A stretch of DNA of 64,000 nucleotides from Rhabdochlamydiaceae bacterium (GCA_019745395.1 JAIETG010000006.1:62001-126000); one strand, 5' to 3'; counted from the stretch's first letter, positions 1 to 9,226 are shown. Notes: generated by a model from the letters alone, not told the origin. Numbers and translations are program-made.

Positions 1-1182
1 GCTGGTATGCTAGCTCTTCCTATTGCCACCTCTTTCGGTGGCTTTATTCCTTCTACTATAATTTTTGTCGTTTGCTGGATCCTAATGTTAACGACTTCTT
101 TTTTCTTTTTAGAAGTCAATTTAGCCATTAGAGGAGAGTCAAACTTGGTTTCGATGGCAGGAAAGACCTTAGGAATGTGGGGGAAAGTTGTTAGCTGGGG
201 TTTTTATCTCATGCTTCTTTACTCTCTTTTAGTTGCGTATATTGCAGGGTGTGCACCGTTCTTCCAAAAAATTTTTTCGACAACATTTCATGTTGTTTTT
301 CCAAAATGGTTTGTTCCTTTTATTCTTCCCTCTCTATTTGGAGGATTTGTTTATTTGGGAACAAAAGGTGTGGATGCTATCAATCGTGTTTTTATGACGG
401 GTCTTATTGGTTCCTATATTCTGCTCGTTAGTTTTTGTCCTTCTTTTATCGAATCTTCTCGTCTATTACACTTTGATTTTTCGGCAAGTTTTTGGGCGGT
501 TCCTATAGTTATTACGTCTTTTGGGTATCATATTATCATTCCGACTCTTGTGACGTATATGAATCATGATGCTAAAAAACTGCGTCTTACGTTGTTAATA
601 GGAAGCCTTATTCCTTTAATAATTTATTTGCTTTGGCAGTGGATTGTTTTGGGATCCGTTCCTTTCCCAGATTTGATAGAATCTTGGAAACAAGGGCATC
701 CGGCGACAATTCCTCTTGCTTTAACGACCTCTGTTAAGTGGATTGGTATAGGAGCTCAACTATTTGCGTTTTTCGCCATCATTACCTCCTTTTTAGGAGT
801 CTCTTTGAGTTTGTCTGACTTTTTGTCAGATGGCCTTCGCATGAAGAAAACGCGGAAAGGACGGCTTTTTGCCGTGTGTTTAACCTTTATTCCTCCGATT
901 CTTTTTATTTTCACTTACGACAAAAGTTTTTATATAGCTTTAGAATATGCAGGTATATTTGTGGCAGTCTTGTTAGGAATCATACCTTCCTTAATGATTT
1001 TGAAGCTTCATAAGCATTGCAAAGGGCATTCGTTTTTTTGTACTAAAAAAGGAAAAATTCTTGTTTACATAGTTATTTCCTTATGTATTGCGATCATTGT
1101 AATGAATGTTTTACAGAAACTAGGATTTCTAGATTATTTGATTTTTCCTTATCTATACCCTGCGTTTTCATGTTCAAGCTAA
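1..1182 (+). CDS. Aromatic amino acid permease, TyrP/Mtr type (5' truncated by window edge)
   Basis: An inner-membrane transporter that should import tyrosine or tryptophan with a proton. The reading frame is open to base 1, and Ala-Gly precedes the first visible Met. The family normally has a G-A-G-M-L-A-L-P-type motif in its first helix, so the true start lies just outside the window. About 391 residues are visible, with roughly ten hydrophobic segments and the helix-1 motif MLALPIATSFGGF, typical of the hydroxy/aromatic amino acid permease family. The stop overlaps the start of uvrB by 13 bases, so the two are probably co-transcribed. Chlamydiae often carry several tyrP paralogs. The exact substrate cannot be told from sequence. 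Confidence 0.85.
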   Translation, partial: AGMLALPIATSFGGFIPSTIIFVVCWILMLTTSFFFLEVNLAIRGESNLVSMAGKTLGMWGKVVSWGFYLMLLYSLLVAYIAGCAPFFQKIFSTTFHVVFPKWFVPFILPSLFGGFVYLGTKGVDAINRVFMTGLIGSYILLVSFCPSFIESSRLLHFDFSASFWAVPIVITSFGYHIIIPTLVTYMNHDAKKLRLTLLIGSLIPLIIYLLWQWIVLGSVPFPDLIESWKQGHPATIPLALTTSVKWIGIGAQLFAFFAIITSFLGVSLSLSDFLSDGLRMKKTRKGRLFAVCLTFIPPILFIFTYDKSFYIALEYAGIFVAVLLGIIPSLMILKLHKHCKGHSFFCTKKGKILVYIVISLCIAIIVMNVLQKLGFLDYLIFPYLYPAFSCSS

Positions 1183-3158
1183 AGACTGATTTTACACCTA
1201 AAGGAGATCAGCCTGAGGCAATTCATAAGCTTGCTACAGAGATTCAGGCTGGTCGCTCCTCTCAGGTGCTCTTAGGAATTACAGGGTCGGGAAAAACCTT
1301 TACGATGGCATCTGTAGTAGAAAAGGTGCAAAAACCCACTTTGGTTTTAGCTCATAATAAAACTTTAGCCGCACAGCTTTATCAAGAGTTTAAAAATTTT
1401 TTTCCGGATAATGCCGTTGAGTACTTTGTTTCTTATTACGATTACTATCAACCGGAAGCTTATATTGCACGTACAGATACCTATATTGAAAAAGATTTTG
1501 CGATCAATGACCAGATCGATCGAATGAGGCTATCTGCTACGCGTTCTTTGCTTGAGCGTTTAGATGTAATCATAGTTTCTTCTGTTTCCTGTATTTATGG
1601 TCTAGGAACTCCTGAATACTACAGAGAGATGCAGCTTAAGGTTCATGTGGGTCTCTCTAAAAAAAGAGATGATCTTTTGTTCCATCTTGTGGAGATGCAG
1701 TACAAACGCAATGATTATGATTTAATAAGATCGACTTTCCGCTGTCGAGGAGATGTCATAGAGATTATGCCAGCTTATGAGGAGGATAAAGCGTATCGGA
1801 TTGAGTTTTTTGGTGATGAGATCGATCGGATTTCTGAAATTGATCCATTGACAGGAAGAACTCGTCAAAAATTAGAAGAATTTACGCTTTTTCCAGGATC
1901 TCACCACGTTACCCCGGAAGAAGTGCGCCATAAAGCTCTTGGGACCATTCGAGATGAACTGAAAGAGAGGCTTGTTTATTTTGAAGATCAAAACCAGTTG
2001 ATTGAAAGGCAGAGGATTCAAGAAAGAACAATGCACGATTTGGAGATGATTCGAGAAATTGGCTTTTGCAAGGGGATAGAAAACTATTCTCGGCATTTTA
2101 GTCAGCGTCTTCCAGGAGATCCTCCTCCTTGCCTACTTGATTATTTCCCTAAGGATTTTCTTTTATTTGTTGATGAGTCTCATCAGACCATGCCTCAAAT
2201 TCGAGCTATGTATAACGGTGACCGTTCTCGGAAACAGTCTTTAGTGGAGTTTGGTTTTCGACTTCCTTCTGCTTATGATAATCGCCCTTTGAAATTCGAG
2301 GAATTTTATCAAAAAATGCCTCAAGTAGTCTATGTTTCCGCAACTCCGTCTCCTTGGGAGGTGGCTGAAACTGGAGGCGAGGTGGTTGAGCAAATCATTC
2401 GCCCAACGGGTCTATTAGATCCTGAGATAGAGCTTCGTCCCGCGGTTGGGCAGCTCGATGACTGCTTAGAGGAGATTCGAAAGGAAAAGAAGAAGGGAGG
2501 TAAAATTCTTGTAACTACCCTTACTAAGAAGATGGCGGAAGATCTTTCTGCGTATTTAAATGAGATAGGGGTTCAAGCTAAATATTTGCATTCCGATATT
2601 GACACATTAGAACGAGTCCAGATCATCAACGATCTTAGGAGGGGCGTCTTTGATGTCCTGGTGGGGATCAACCTGCTCCGAGAAGGATTAGACATCCCAG
2701 AGGTTACTTTAGTGGCCATTTTAGATGCTGATAAAGAAGGTTTTTTACGTAGTGAGACGGCCCTTACCCAGACCTGCGGGAGAGCTTCCCGTAATGAGGC
2801 GGGCAGAGTAATCATGTATGGGGATAAAAAAACTCAGGCGATGTTGAGAACCTTGGAAGTTACTGCGGAAAGAAGAGAAGTTCAAAAGAAATATAACTTA
2901 GAACATGGAATTGTTCCACAGACAGTAAAACGGTCCCGGATTGAGGAGCTTAACCAGACTTTTGGAGAAGAGCTGCCGATGCCGGAAAATAAAGAATCTA
3001 AGCCTCTTAGTGCAAAACAAGTGTCAGAAGAAATTCGGCGCTGTGAGCAGGAAATGAAAAAAGCTGCTAAGGAATTACGCTTTGAAGAAGCGGCTCATTT
3101 TCGGGATCTTTTGCGCCATTTTCAAAATCTTCAGCTTTTGGAAGAAAATAGCTTTTAA
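1170..3158 (+). CDS. uvrB: UvrABC excision nuclease subunit B
   Basis: The damage-verifying helicase subunit of nucleotide excision repair. It loads with UvrA and recruits UvrC. The start is set at the ATG giving MFKLKTDF, because this matches the usual UvrB N-terminus; the frame is open further upstream, inside the permease gene. The 662-residue product has the usual family length. Visible features are the Walker A motif GITGSGKT (36-43), the beta-hairpin motif YYDYYQPEAYI used to clamp DNA, the DESH box at 335-338, superfamily 2 helicase motifs in the second half (GINLLREGLD), and a C-terminal UVR domain (about the last 45 residues) for UvrC contact. It overlaps the permease end by 13 bases. 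Confidence 0.97.
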   Translation: MFKLKTDFTPKGDQPEAIHKLATEIQAGRSSQVLLGITGSGKTFTMASVVEKVQKPTLVLAHNKTLAAQLYQEFKNFFPDNAVEYFVSYYDYYQPEAYIARTDTYIEKDFAINDQIDRMRLSATRSLLERLDVIIVSSVSCIYGLGTPEYYREMQLKVHVGLSKKRDDLLFHLVEMQYKRNDYDLIRSTFRCRGDVIEIMPAYEEDKAYRIEFFGDEIDRISEIDPLTGRTRQKLEEFTLFPGSHHVTPEEVRHKALGTIRDELKERLVYFEDQNQLIERQRIQERTMHDLEMIREIGFCKGIENYSRHFSQRLPGDPPPCLLDYFPKDFLLFVDESHQTMPQIRAMYNGDRSRKQSLVEFGFRLPSAYDNRPLKFEEFYQKMPQVVYVSATPSPWEVAETGGEVVEQIIRPTGLLDPEIELRPAVGQLDDCLEEIRKEKKKGGKILVTTLTKKMAEDLSAYLNEIGVQAKYLHSDIDTLERVQIINDLRRGVFDVLVGINLLREGLDIPEVTLVAILDADKEGFLRSETALTQTCGRASRNEAGRVIMYGDKKTQAMLRTLEVTAERREVQKKYNLEHGIVPQTVKRSRIEELNQTFGEELPMPENKESKPLSAKQVSEEIRRCEQEMKKAAKELRFEEAAHFRDLLRHFQNLQLLEENSF

Positions 3159-3278
3159 TTTTTTGCCTAAATTTTGTAATATCTCTGGTATAAGTGAAAA
3201 GCTTCTTGACCTGAAAATGTCTTTTTGCAATTTACTTGAGTAAATAGAGGGGAATTTCATTTATTTTCGTGGAGGCGG

Positions 3279-3539
3279 ATGCAGTCCATTTTACAAATCA
3301 GTAGGTTGTTTGGGTTTCTTACGGTAGTTTCTAAAAGCCGATCTTTTATGGTTTCCTACCTTGTGTGGAGTATGTTGTCCGTTATTTTGTGTCTACCCCT
3401 AGACTTCCTTTGTGATAGTTGTGGATTCCTCGCAGCTCTATCAGGTTTTAATGAAGGCCTCTACATTCTGATTGAAGGATTTTTTTCCTTTACTCTGAAT
3501 GAGTGGAGAGACGATTTAGTCTTGCTCTATCTGTTTTAG
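3279..3539 (+). CDS. Small hydrophobic protein, unrecognised
   Basis: An 86-residue reading frame with a good GGAGG ribosome binding site five bases before its ATG. A hydrophobic middle (VSYLVWSMLSVILCLPLDF) could be one membrane segment, followed by a second apolar stretch near the C-terminus. A strong hairpin lies just downstream at 3566-3597, so the frame could be a short transcription unit. No family is recognised. It could also be a chance frame; the ribosome binding site and the terminator are the main support. Confidence 0.4.
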   Translation: MQSILQISRLFGFLTVVSKSRSFMVSYLVWSMLSVILCLPLDFLCDSCGFLAALSGFNEGLYILIEGFFSFTLNEWRDDLVLLYLF

Positions 3540-3565
3540 AGCTTAAAGCGTATCCGGTTCTTGCT

Positions 3566-3597
3566 AAGCCCTCTACGTGTCGCCATGTAGAGGGCTT
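3566..3597 (+). terminator. Hairpin terminator between the small ORF and the DUF1499 gene
   Basis: A 14-base stem (AAGCCCTCTACGTG pairing with CATGTAGAGGGCTT, with one G-U pair) closes a TCGC tetraloop. The downstream sequence is TA-rich but has no long T-run, so termination may be moderate. It separates the small ORF from the DUF1499 gene. Confidence 0.65.
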
Positions 3598-3684
3598 CTA
3601 ATTTCCAATGATTTATTATAAAATAATTGACTGTTGTTAATGGTTGCGGTTTGTTATTTTTATATAAATTTAATGGAATTTTTA

Positions 3685-4500
3685 ATGCTAAGTATCACAG
3701 ATAAAATAGAAGTTTTATCAAATTTTCCTAATCAATCGCATATTTTGGAGCGAACCGGAGACGATTTAATGTCACCGATTCAACTTTTTAAAAGAAAATA
3801 TCGTCTTATCCAAGATGATAAAAAGCGATTTTATGTACAGTCCCCAGAAACATTCTATTCGCCATTGAGGATCGTTATGCAAATTATTGCCATATCTTTG
3901 CTTCCTTTATCTCTTATTTCAACGCTATTCGGCTTTGGGTTGAAGTTTTTTTCCCATCAAATAAGCCCCGAGCTTGCTCAAAAATACTCATATCCTGTTT
4001 TGGTTAACGTGCGATCTTCTGAGAATTTTGCAGGAAAGCTTCCTTCTTGTCCAATGACGCCGAACTGTGTCAGTAGCCAAGAGAAGAGTAGATGGGGAAA
4101 GCTTTACGAGGTAGCCCCTTTAAAAGTGCCAAGTTATGTTGATGAGCCTATGAACACTCTAAAAATCCTTCTTCAAAATATAAATAGACCTTATTTTAAT
4201 GCACAGAATTTGCATCTTGAGGAGGAGAGAGAGAATTATTTACATTATACGTACACAGTCGTGATTCCTTCTGGATCTCTAAAGGGAACCTATATTGACG
4301 ATTTAGATATCTATTATGACCAAGAAAAGCGGCTTTTTCAAATTCGCTCAGCATCTAGAACGGGATTTAGAGATGCTACCCACATGAATTTTAATCGCCC
4401 AGGGGCTAATAAAAACCGCCTAGAAGCGTTAAGGGCAGAGTGGACGAGTTATCTTATGGTGCTAACGGAAGAGGCGTTTAAAGAAGAAAAGACGCTTTAA
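3685..4500 (+). CDS. DUF1499 family membrane-anchored protein
   Basis: The second half carries the DUF1499 signature: a CPMTPNCVSS segment, then a strongly predicted alpha/beta region with DDLDIYYDQ and IRSASRTGFRD, and a final NRLEALRAEW helix. The family's function is unknown. A hydrophobic segment (IVMQIIAISLLPLSLISTLF, about residues 64-83) precedes the domain and probably anchors it in the inner membrane with the domain outside. The start is uncertain: the frame is open from a TTG at 3634, and ATGs at 3640, 3673 and 3685 are all possible. I used 3685 because it gives a normal soluble N-terminus, but none has a convincing ribosome binding site. Confidence 0.75.
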   Translation: MLSITDKIEVLSNFPNQSHILERTGDDLMSPIQLFKRKYRLIQDDKKRFYVQSPETFYSPLRIVMQIIAISLLPLSLISTLFGFGLKFFSHQISPELAQKYSYPVLVNVRSSENFAGKLPSCPMTPNCVSSQEKSRWGKLYEVAPLKVPSYVDEPMNTLKILLQNINRPYFNAQNLHLEEERENYLHYTYTVVIPSGSLKGTYIDDLDIYYDQEKRLFQIRSASRTGFRDATHMNFNRPGANKNRLEALRAEWTSYLMVLTEEAFKEEKTL

Positions 4501-4542
4501 AATAGATTGGGAAATTTGCTAGTTTTTTTAGACATAAAAAAA

Positions 4543-4565
4543 CCCGAAAGAACCGCTCTTTCGGG
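4543..4565 (-). terminator. Rho-independent terminator of the 4596-5489 gene
   Basis: A perfect 9-base stem (CCCGAAAGA with TCTTTCGGG) around a 5-base loop. Read on the minus strand it is followed by a run of T residues, which makes it a standard intrinsic terminator about 30 bases after the stop of the minus-strand gene. Confidence 0.85.
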
Positions 4566-4595
4566 CCCCGGAATGGGAAGGAAAAGTTTTTATGT

Positions 4596-5489
4596 TTATT
4601 TGCCTTGGTTGGTCACCATGGCCATGTTTAGCTTTGCTAAACTTTGCATAATCTGATACGTCAAGTTCTGGTACTGTTGGTACATTGTTGTTAACTGTTG
4701 TGTTTCGTACTGTACTGTTTGAACCTGCATGTCCGTTTGGTCGTTGATCTGCTGGAAGTCGTCCATAATTTTGCTATACTGAGGAGAGTAGCTCTCAATT
4801 CCAGTCTCTGGATCTACGATAGGATTTGCCCAAGTAACTATCGAGTTCCACATTTGAGTAGTGTTGCCCCAAGTGTCGCCAGCAGTAGTAAACTGATCTT
4901 CAATGTCTTGAGCTGAAGTTACAACTAAATCTACAGCGCTAGGATCCATTGGGCATTTGCCTCCAGGCCAAGGTCCCGATGGGGGGGGACGATCATCAGA
5001 CATATAGCCTAAAATACCGTCAGTGTAGGTGTATGAAGATGCTTTTCCGTTTGCATCAACTACAGTAACAGTAATCGTTGAGCTGATCAGAAAGTTGAGA
5101 GAGTCCACAAATCCTGTCATTTCAGATTGCTCTGTTGAGTTCATTGTAGAACTAGCATCTGCTCCTTCAAATAGAAGGCCTACTTCGTTTTCTGCAACGG
5201 TTACCAGGTTTACTATGTTAGCAATGTCTGTCATAAAGTCAGAGGCTACAGTAATTGCACCGGCAATGGAGCTGCACTCCTGGACCAGACATAAAATCAT
5301 GCTGATAAAAGCAGAATCGCTGCTAGAGTCTATGTTGCTAAGTTGATCCATGACAGACGATTGGTTTCCCATGGTCTTCATTTCATCTTCGCAGGTCTTT
5401 TCTAGCGAGTCTATTAGCGCTTGTTCTGCGGCGGCGACTTCTGCATTAGAACTTTTGCTGTAACTTATAGTACAAGATTCTGTTGTCAT
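4596..5489 (-). CDS. Unrecognised Ser/Thr/Gln-rich helical protein, candidate secreted substrate
   Basis: A 297-residue protein with no recognised family. The N-terminus (MTTESCTISYSKSS) is polar and Ser/Thr-rich with no Sec signal peptide, which is compatible with a type III secretion signal; that is inference only. Two apolar helical stretches (around 62-105 and 120-145) flank a short beta-like segment (TITVTVVDANGK). A Pro/Gly-rich break (DDRPPPSGPWPGGKCP) follows. The last 60 residues are a long amphipathic Gln/Tyr/Met-rich helix, as in secreted tip, needle or translocator proteins. It is strongly acidic and low in Lys/Arg. It has its own terminator, and a similar-looking smaller protein lies upstream on the same strand. 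Confidence 0.75.
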   Translation of the reverse strand: MTTESCTISYSKSSNAEVAAAEQALIDSLEKTCEDEMKTMGNQSSVMDQLSNIDSSSDSAFISMILCLVQECSSIAGAITVASDFMTDIANIVNLVTVAENEVGLLFEGADASSTMNSTEQSEMTGFVDSLNFLISSTITVTVVDANGKASSYTYTDGILGYMSDDRPPPSGPWPGGKCPMDPSAVDLVVTSAQDIEDQFTTAGDTWGNTTQMWNSIVTWANPIVDPETGIESYSPQYSKIMDDFQQINDQTDMQVQTVQYETQQLTTMYQQYQNLTYQIMQSLAKLNMAMVTNQGK

Positions 5490-5578
5490 ATTTTCCTTGT
5501 TATAATATTAATTATAACTTAATTATATCACGTTTTGTTTAATTTTTCAATAATTTTATATATAGTTTTTTGTTGTTT

Positions 5579-5632
5579 GAAAATCGCGCAATTGTCCTAT
5601 TCGCTTTATAATCAGAGTTTTGCGCGATTTTC
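5579..5632 (-). terminator. Long hairpin after the 5643-6053 gene
   Basis: A perfect 13-base inverted repeat (GAAAATCGCGCAA with TTGCGCGATTTTC) separated by a 28-base loop, starting just after the stop of the upstream minus-strand gene. The GC core and T-rich flank suit a terminator, although the loop is unusually long. A protein or RNA binding role cannot be excluded. Confidence 0.55.
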
Positions 5633-5642
5633 TCGTAGTTTC

Positions 5643-6053
5643 TTATGCTAAAGTACTTTGTGTTAAGTTTGTGAAAGTAGCTAGAGCTGTAATGATCTGA
5701 GATGTCAAACTATACATCCCTGAAAGTGAGCTACCACGGTCACTAATCGATTGTTGTAAACTGCTTATCCAGTCGGAGAACTGTTGAGATGCAGATGATG
5801 CTTGTGTAGAGGCTAGGTTGTAGTTATCACTAGCTACTTGTAGCTCATATCCATCTGTTCCATCAATATCCTCGATCAGATCTTCTTGTGTATCGTTGTT
5901 ATTCTCTAACGTAGAATTTGACCAAGCTGTTAACTGGTCCACAGTTTTAGATGTTGTTGAAATGTTGTAGTTGTCGGCTAAGGAAATTGCGGTCATTGCA
6001 TCGATAACAGCTAAGGATGCATTTGGATTATATACATCGGATGTGTCTGTCAT
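5643..6053 (-). CDS. Unrecognised small helical Ser/Thr/Asn-rich protein, candidate secreted substrate
   Basis: A 136-residue protein starting at the ATG that follows a GGA ribosome binding site (first residues MTDTSDVYNPNAS). An in-frame upstream start at 6089 would add 12 residues but lacks a site. The protein is acidic, almost free of Lys/Arg, and rich in Ser, Thr, Asn and Gln. It is predicted to be two or more long amphipathic helices ending in an apolar tail (SQIITALATFTNLTQSTLA). This resembles the composition of the next gene and of type III needle or translocator components, but no homology is recognised. There is no Sec signal. It sits between topA and the 4596-5489 gene, each unit with its own hairpin. 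Confidence 0.7.
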   Translation of the reverse strand: MTDTSDVYNPNASLAVIDAMTAISLADNYNISTTSKTVDQLTAWSNSTLENNNDTQEDLIEDIDGTDGYELQVASDNYNLASTQASSASQQFSDWISSLQQSISDRGSSLSGMYSLTSQIITALATFTNLTQSTLA

Positions 6054-6212
6054 AAATTTCCATTTTGTTAATAAATTAAATAGTCTCAATTATTATTATA
6101 TAACTATTGTTTTTAATTATCAATTAATATTTTACTTTTGAAATTATTACATGCAAGTGATTCATTGTTACTTGAAAGAGGTGTGAATTTTTTTTATTTA
6201 GAAATAATGAAA

Positions 6213-6242
6213 CAATCAGCTAGTTGAGCATCTAGCTGATTG
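6213..6242 (-). terminator. Terminator of topA
   Basis: A perfect 11-base stem (CAATCAGCTAG with CTAGCTGATTG) and an 8-base loop, beginning 18 bases after the topA stop. On the minus strand it is followed by TTTCATTATTTC, a modest T-rich tail. Confidence 0.7.
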
Positions 6243-6260
6243 TGTATTGCTTAAAGAGTT

Positions 6261-8858
6261 TTACGGTTTTTTGATGTGGCCGTTTAAAACCCCAGAGAGC
6301 TTCATCATGTCAATGGGCTCTTTAGATCCAAAGACCTTAGAAAGAAGCGCATCTGGTACAATTAGGCGCTTGTTTTTTGTGTCCTGGCAATTGTGTGCTT
6401 TAATGTATTTCCAGACTTCTTGAACGACTTCAGGCCGTGATAAAGAATCGCTCCCTACGATACTAGCAAGTTCTGGAGAAAGAGGGTATGCTGGCTGCTT
6501 ACGAGATGAGGCTTTTTTAGCAGTTTTCTTGCTGGAGGCTTTTTTAGCAGACTTTTTAGCAGATTTTTTAGAAGACGCCGTTTCTTTTGTTTCTTTCTTT
6601 CCTTTTTTCTTGGAAACATAGGGGGTTTTAGGGTGGTTTTCATATTTTTCTCCGATGTGATCTAGGTCGTTTGAGATTACATCGCAGTCAGGGTAGTTAC
6701 TGCAAGAATAGAAAATTTTGCCAAAACGGGATCTTCGAGGAGACAACTTTCCATCACAGCCAAGGGCTGGACAGGTAGGCATCTCTTCTAAAGGCAGCTC
6801 TCCTTTTTTCGGAATATTAACAATTCCTCTACATTCGGGATAGTTGCTGCATCCTAAAAAAGGACCGAATTTACCAAAACGAAGTTTCATTTCGTTGGTG
6901 CATTTAGGACATTTTTGATCCCAATCAAAATTAGGATCGTATTCTTCTTTATTAAACTCTAAAGCTTCTAAAGGTGTCGTAAAACTGCAGATTGGATAGT
7001 TAGAGCATCCATAGAAATACTTTTTCTTTGCCCAAATTTTCTGTAGTTTTTGACCGCACTCAGGACAATCTTTATCTGTGTTAATTTTGGGAACAAAAGC
7101 CTCTTTTTCAGCGATTTCTACCAAAGGAAAGAAGGCTCCCCAAAATTCTTTTAAAAGATCTTTCCAGTTTTTGCCATCTTCTGCTACCGATTCTAGCTTG
7201 TCTTCCATGGTAGCTGTAAAACTGATATCCATAATCATTTTAAAGCTGTTTTCCAGCATCTGAGCGATCACTATTCCGAGTTCAGTTGGTTTAAGCGTTC
7301 CTTTTTCTTTGACTGTATAGTCGCGACTTTGAATTTTGTTCATAATCGCCACATAAGTAGAAGGGCGGCCAATGCCAACCTTTTCTAGCTCTTTGACTAG
7401 GGATGCTTCCGTAAAACGTGGAGGTGGGCGCGTAAATGATTGCTGTGTATCTACTGATAAAAGTCGAAGATCTTCTTGTTCTTCCAGGGCTGGAAGTGTT
7501 TTTTCCTCTTCCTTTTGTTTTTCTTCAGAAGATTCTTTATCTTCCCGTTCTTCATAGACGATCAAAAATCCCTGAAACTTGATCACGGAACCTGTTGCTC
7601 TTAAGAGTAGGCCTTCTGATGCATCGATATCACAAGATACTGTATCATAAACAGCAGGCATCATTTGAGAGGCTATGGATCTTTTCCAAATTAGGGAATA
7701 CAGTTTAAACTGATCGTCATTCAGAAAAGGTTTCATGAATTCTGGGGTATGGTGGATAGCAGTGGGACGAATCGCTTCGTGGGCATCTTGAGCGGTTTTT
7801 TTTGTGGCAAAATGCCGAGCTTCGGAGGGGAGGAATGGTTTTCCGTATGTCTCAGCAATATACTTCCTAGTATTTTCTATGGCTTCGGGAGAAAGTCGTA
7901 CAGAGTCTGTTCTCATGTAAGTAATCAAACCTTCAGCTCCCTCATTTCCCATGTCAACCCCTTCATACAATCCTTGGGCTATATTCATGGTTCTTGCTGC
8001 AGAAAAGCCGAAGTGGCGGCTTGCTTCTTGTTGCAGGGTAGAAGTGATAAAAGGAGCTACGGGGTTTCTTCTCTTTTCTTTTTTTTCTACAGAAACGACT
8101 TTGTAACGGGAATCTTGTAAAAGTTTGACAACTTCGCCGGCAGATTTTTCATTGGAGATAAGTGTTACGTCTTTGCCGGGAATCTCTTCTTTTTCTACTT
8201 TTTTTCCCTGGACAGAATAGAGTTGTGCTGGAAAAGGCTTATCCCCTTTTTCTGTTTGCAATAGGATGTCTAAATTCCAATATTCTATGGGATTAAAAGC
8301 TTCAATTTCTCTTTCTCTATCTACAACCATCTTCAAAGCGACAGATTGAACTCTTCCTGCAGAAAGTCCCCCATCTCGGGCGCCTTGGACTCTCCTCATC
8401 AAGATTGGAGAGATTTTATAGCCTACAATGCGATCTAAAAGCCTTCTCGCTTGTTGGGCGTTAACAAGAGGCATATCGATGTCTCTTGGGTGCTTGAAAG
8501 CCTCTAGGACAGCATCTTTGGTGATTTCGTTGAAGGTGACTCGCTGGATCTTTGTCCCTTTAGGAAGGATAGATGCGATATGCCACGCAATAGCTTCTCC
8601 TTCGCGGTCAGGGTCAGGAGAGAGATATACGACATCGACTGTTTTAGCTGCCTTTTTTAACCGGTCGATCACTTCTTTTTTATCCGGCATGATCGCATAT
8701 TGAGGTTCAAAGTCTTGTTCCACATCAATGCCGAATCCTTTTTGTGGAAGATCTCTTACGTGCCCTACAGAAGACTCAATGAGAAAATCAGACCCTAAAA
8801 ATTTTTTTAGAGTTTTGATCTTTGTCGGAGACTCTACGATAACCAATGCTTTTCCCAT
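6261..8858 (-). CDS. topA: DNA topoisomerase I with C-terminal SWIB domain
   Basis: Type IA topoisomerase that relaxes negative supercoils through a 5'-phosphotyrosine intermediate. Domains in the 865 residues: TOPRIM (1-115, with ALVIVESPTK and the DPDREGE motif at 82-88), the four-domain cleavage core with the active-site Tyr314 in YMRTDS, and three four-cysteine zinc ribbons (598-624, 650-676, 696-725). A Lys/Ser/Ala tail (748-788) resembles the C-terminus of a histone H1. A SWIB/MDM2 domain runs from 790 to 865. The topA-SWIB fusion is a hallmark of Chlamydiae. SWIB is otherwise eukaryotic, where it belongs to chromatin remodelling complexes, so here it probably directs the enzyme to compacted chromatin. 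Single gene with its own terminator. Confidence 0.97.
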   Translation of the reverse strand: MGKALVIVESPTKIKTLKKFLGSDFLIESSVGHVRDLPQKGFGIDVEQDFEPQYAIMPDKKEVIDRLKKAAKTVDVVYLSPDPDREGEAIAWHIASILPKGTKIQRVTFNEITKDAVLEAFKHPRDIDMPLVNAQQARRLLDRIVGYKISPILMRRVQGARDGGLSAGRVQSVALKMVVDREREIEAFNPIEYWNLDILLQTEKGDKPFPAQLYSVQGKKVEKEEIPGKDVTLISNEKSAGEVVKLLQDSRYKVVSVEKKEKRRNPVAPFITSTLQQEASRHFGFSAARTMNIAQGLYEGVDMGNEGAEGLITYMRTDSVRLSPEAIENTRKYIAETYGKPFLPSEARHFATKKTAQDAHEAIRPTAIHHTPEFMKPFLNDDQFKLYSLIWKRSIASQMMPAVYDTVSCDIDASEGLLLRATGSVIKFQGFLIVYEEREDKESSEEKQKEEEKTLPALEEQEDLRLLSVDTQQSFTRPPPRFTEASLVKELEKVGIGRPSTYVAIMNKIQSRDYTVKEKGTLKPTELGIVIAQMLENSFKMIMDISFTATMEDKLESVAEDGKNWKDLLKEFWGAFFPLVEIAEKEAFVPKINTDKDCPECGQKLQKIWAKKKYFYGCSNYPICSFTTPLEALEFNKEEYDPNFDWDQKCPKCTNEMKLRFGKFGPFLGCSNYPECRGIVNIPKKGELPLEEMPTCPALGCDGKLSPRRSRFGKIFYSCSNYPDCDVISNDLDHIGEKYENHPKTPYVSKKKGKKETKETASSKKSAKKSAKKASSKKTAKKASSRKQPAYPLSPELASIVGSDSLSRPEVVQEVWKYIKAHNCQDTKNKRLIVPDALLSKVFGSKEPIDMMKLSGVLNGHIKKP

Positions 8859-9124
8859 TCTTGATGCCTTCGCTGCTTACGATATGTTATATGATCGCAG
8901 AAAAATAAAGTTTTTCCCCAAAGAGGGATACCATCTTTTTCTGATTTTACACAAGGATCTCTTGTTATTTTTTTTGAATAAGGAAAAAAACGGCAAAAAA
9001 TATCAAAAAAGGCCCTCAGAGTTTGTTTATGACTTTTCTATATTCCATGTCAAGCGGCTTTACATGGAAGGCAAAAAGTAAAAGAGGTATAGTTTACAAA
9101 AAAATAAAAACTTCAGACGTTCTT

Positions 9125-9226
9125 ATGCCGCGAAAAATCTCCTTCTTTTGTAAAATTATTTTTTGGTTTTGTTTGTTTTTCCTTCCTGTGTGTTTTTTTA
9201 TTTGGGCATTTTGGTCGAGGTGGTAA
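9125..9226 (+). CDS. Possible 33-residue membrane peptide upstream of the HExxH gene
   Basis: A short frame (start MPRKISFFCKIIFWF) with a basic N-terminus and one strongly apolar helix ending in aromatic residues. Its stop codon abuts the GTG start of the next gene with no spacing, and it contains that gene's ribosome binding site, so it could act as a coupled leader. It has no clear ribosome binding site of its own. It may simply be part of a 5' untranslated region. Confidence 0.3.
   Translation: MPRKISFFCKIIFWFCLFFLPVCFFIWAFWSRW

Noticed and set aside
6455-6643. A 62-codon Lys-rich minus-strand frame inside topA
   Set aside because: Out-of-frame shadow of the topA Lys/Ser/Ala tail; low-complexity codons leave the other frame open.
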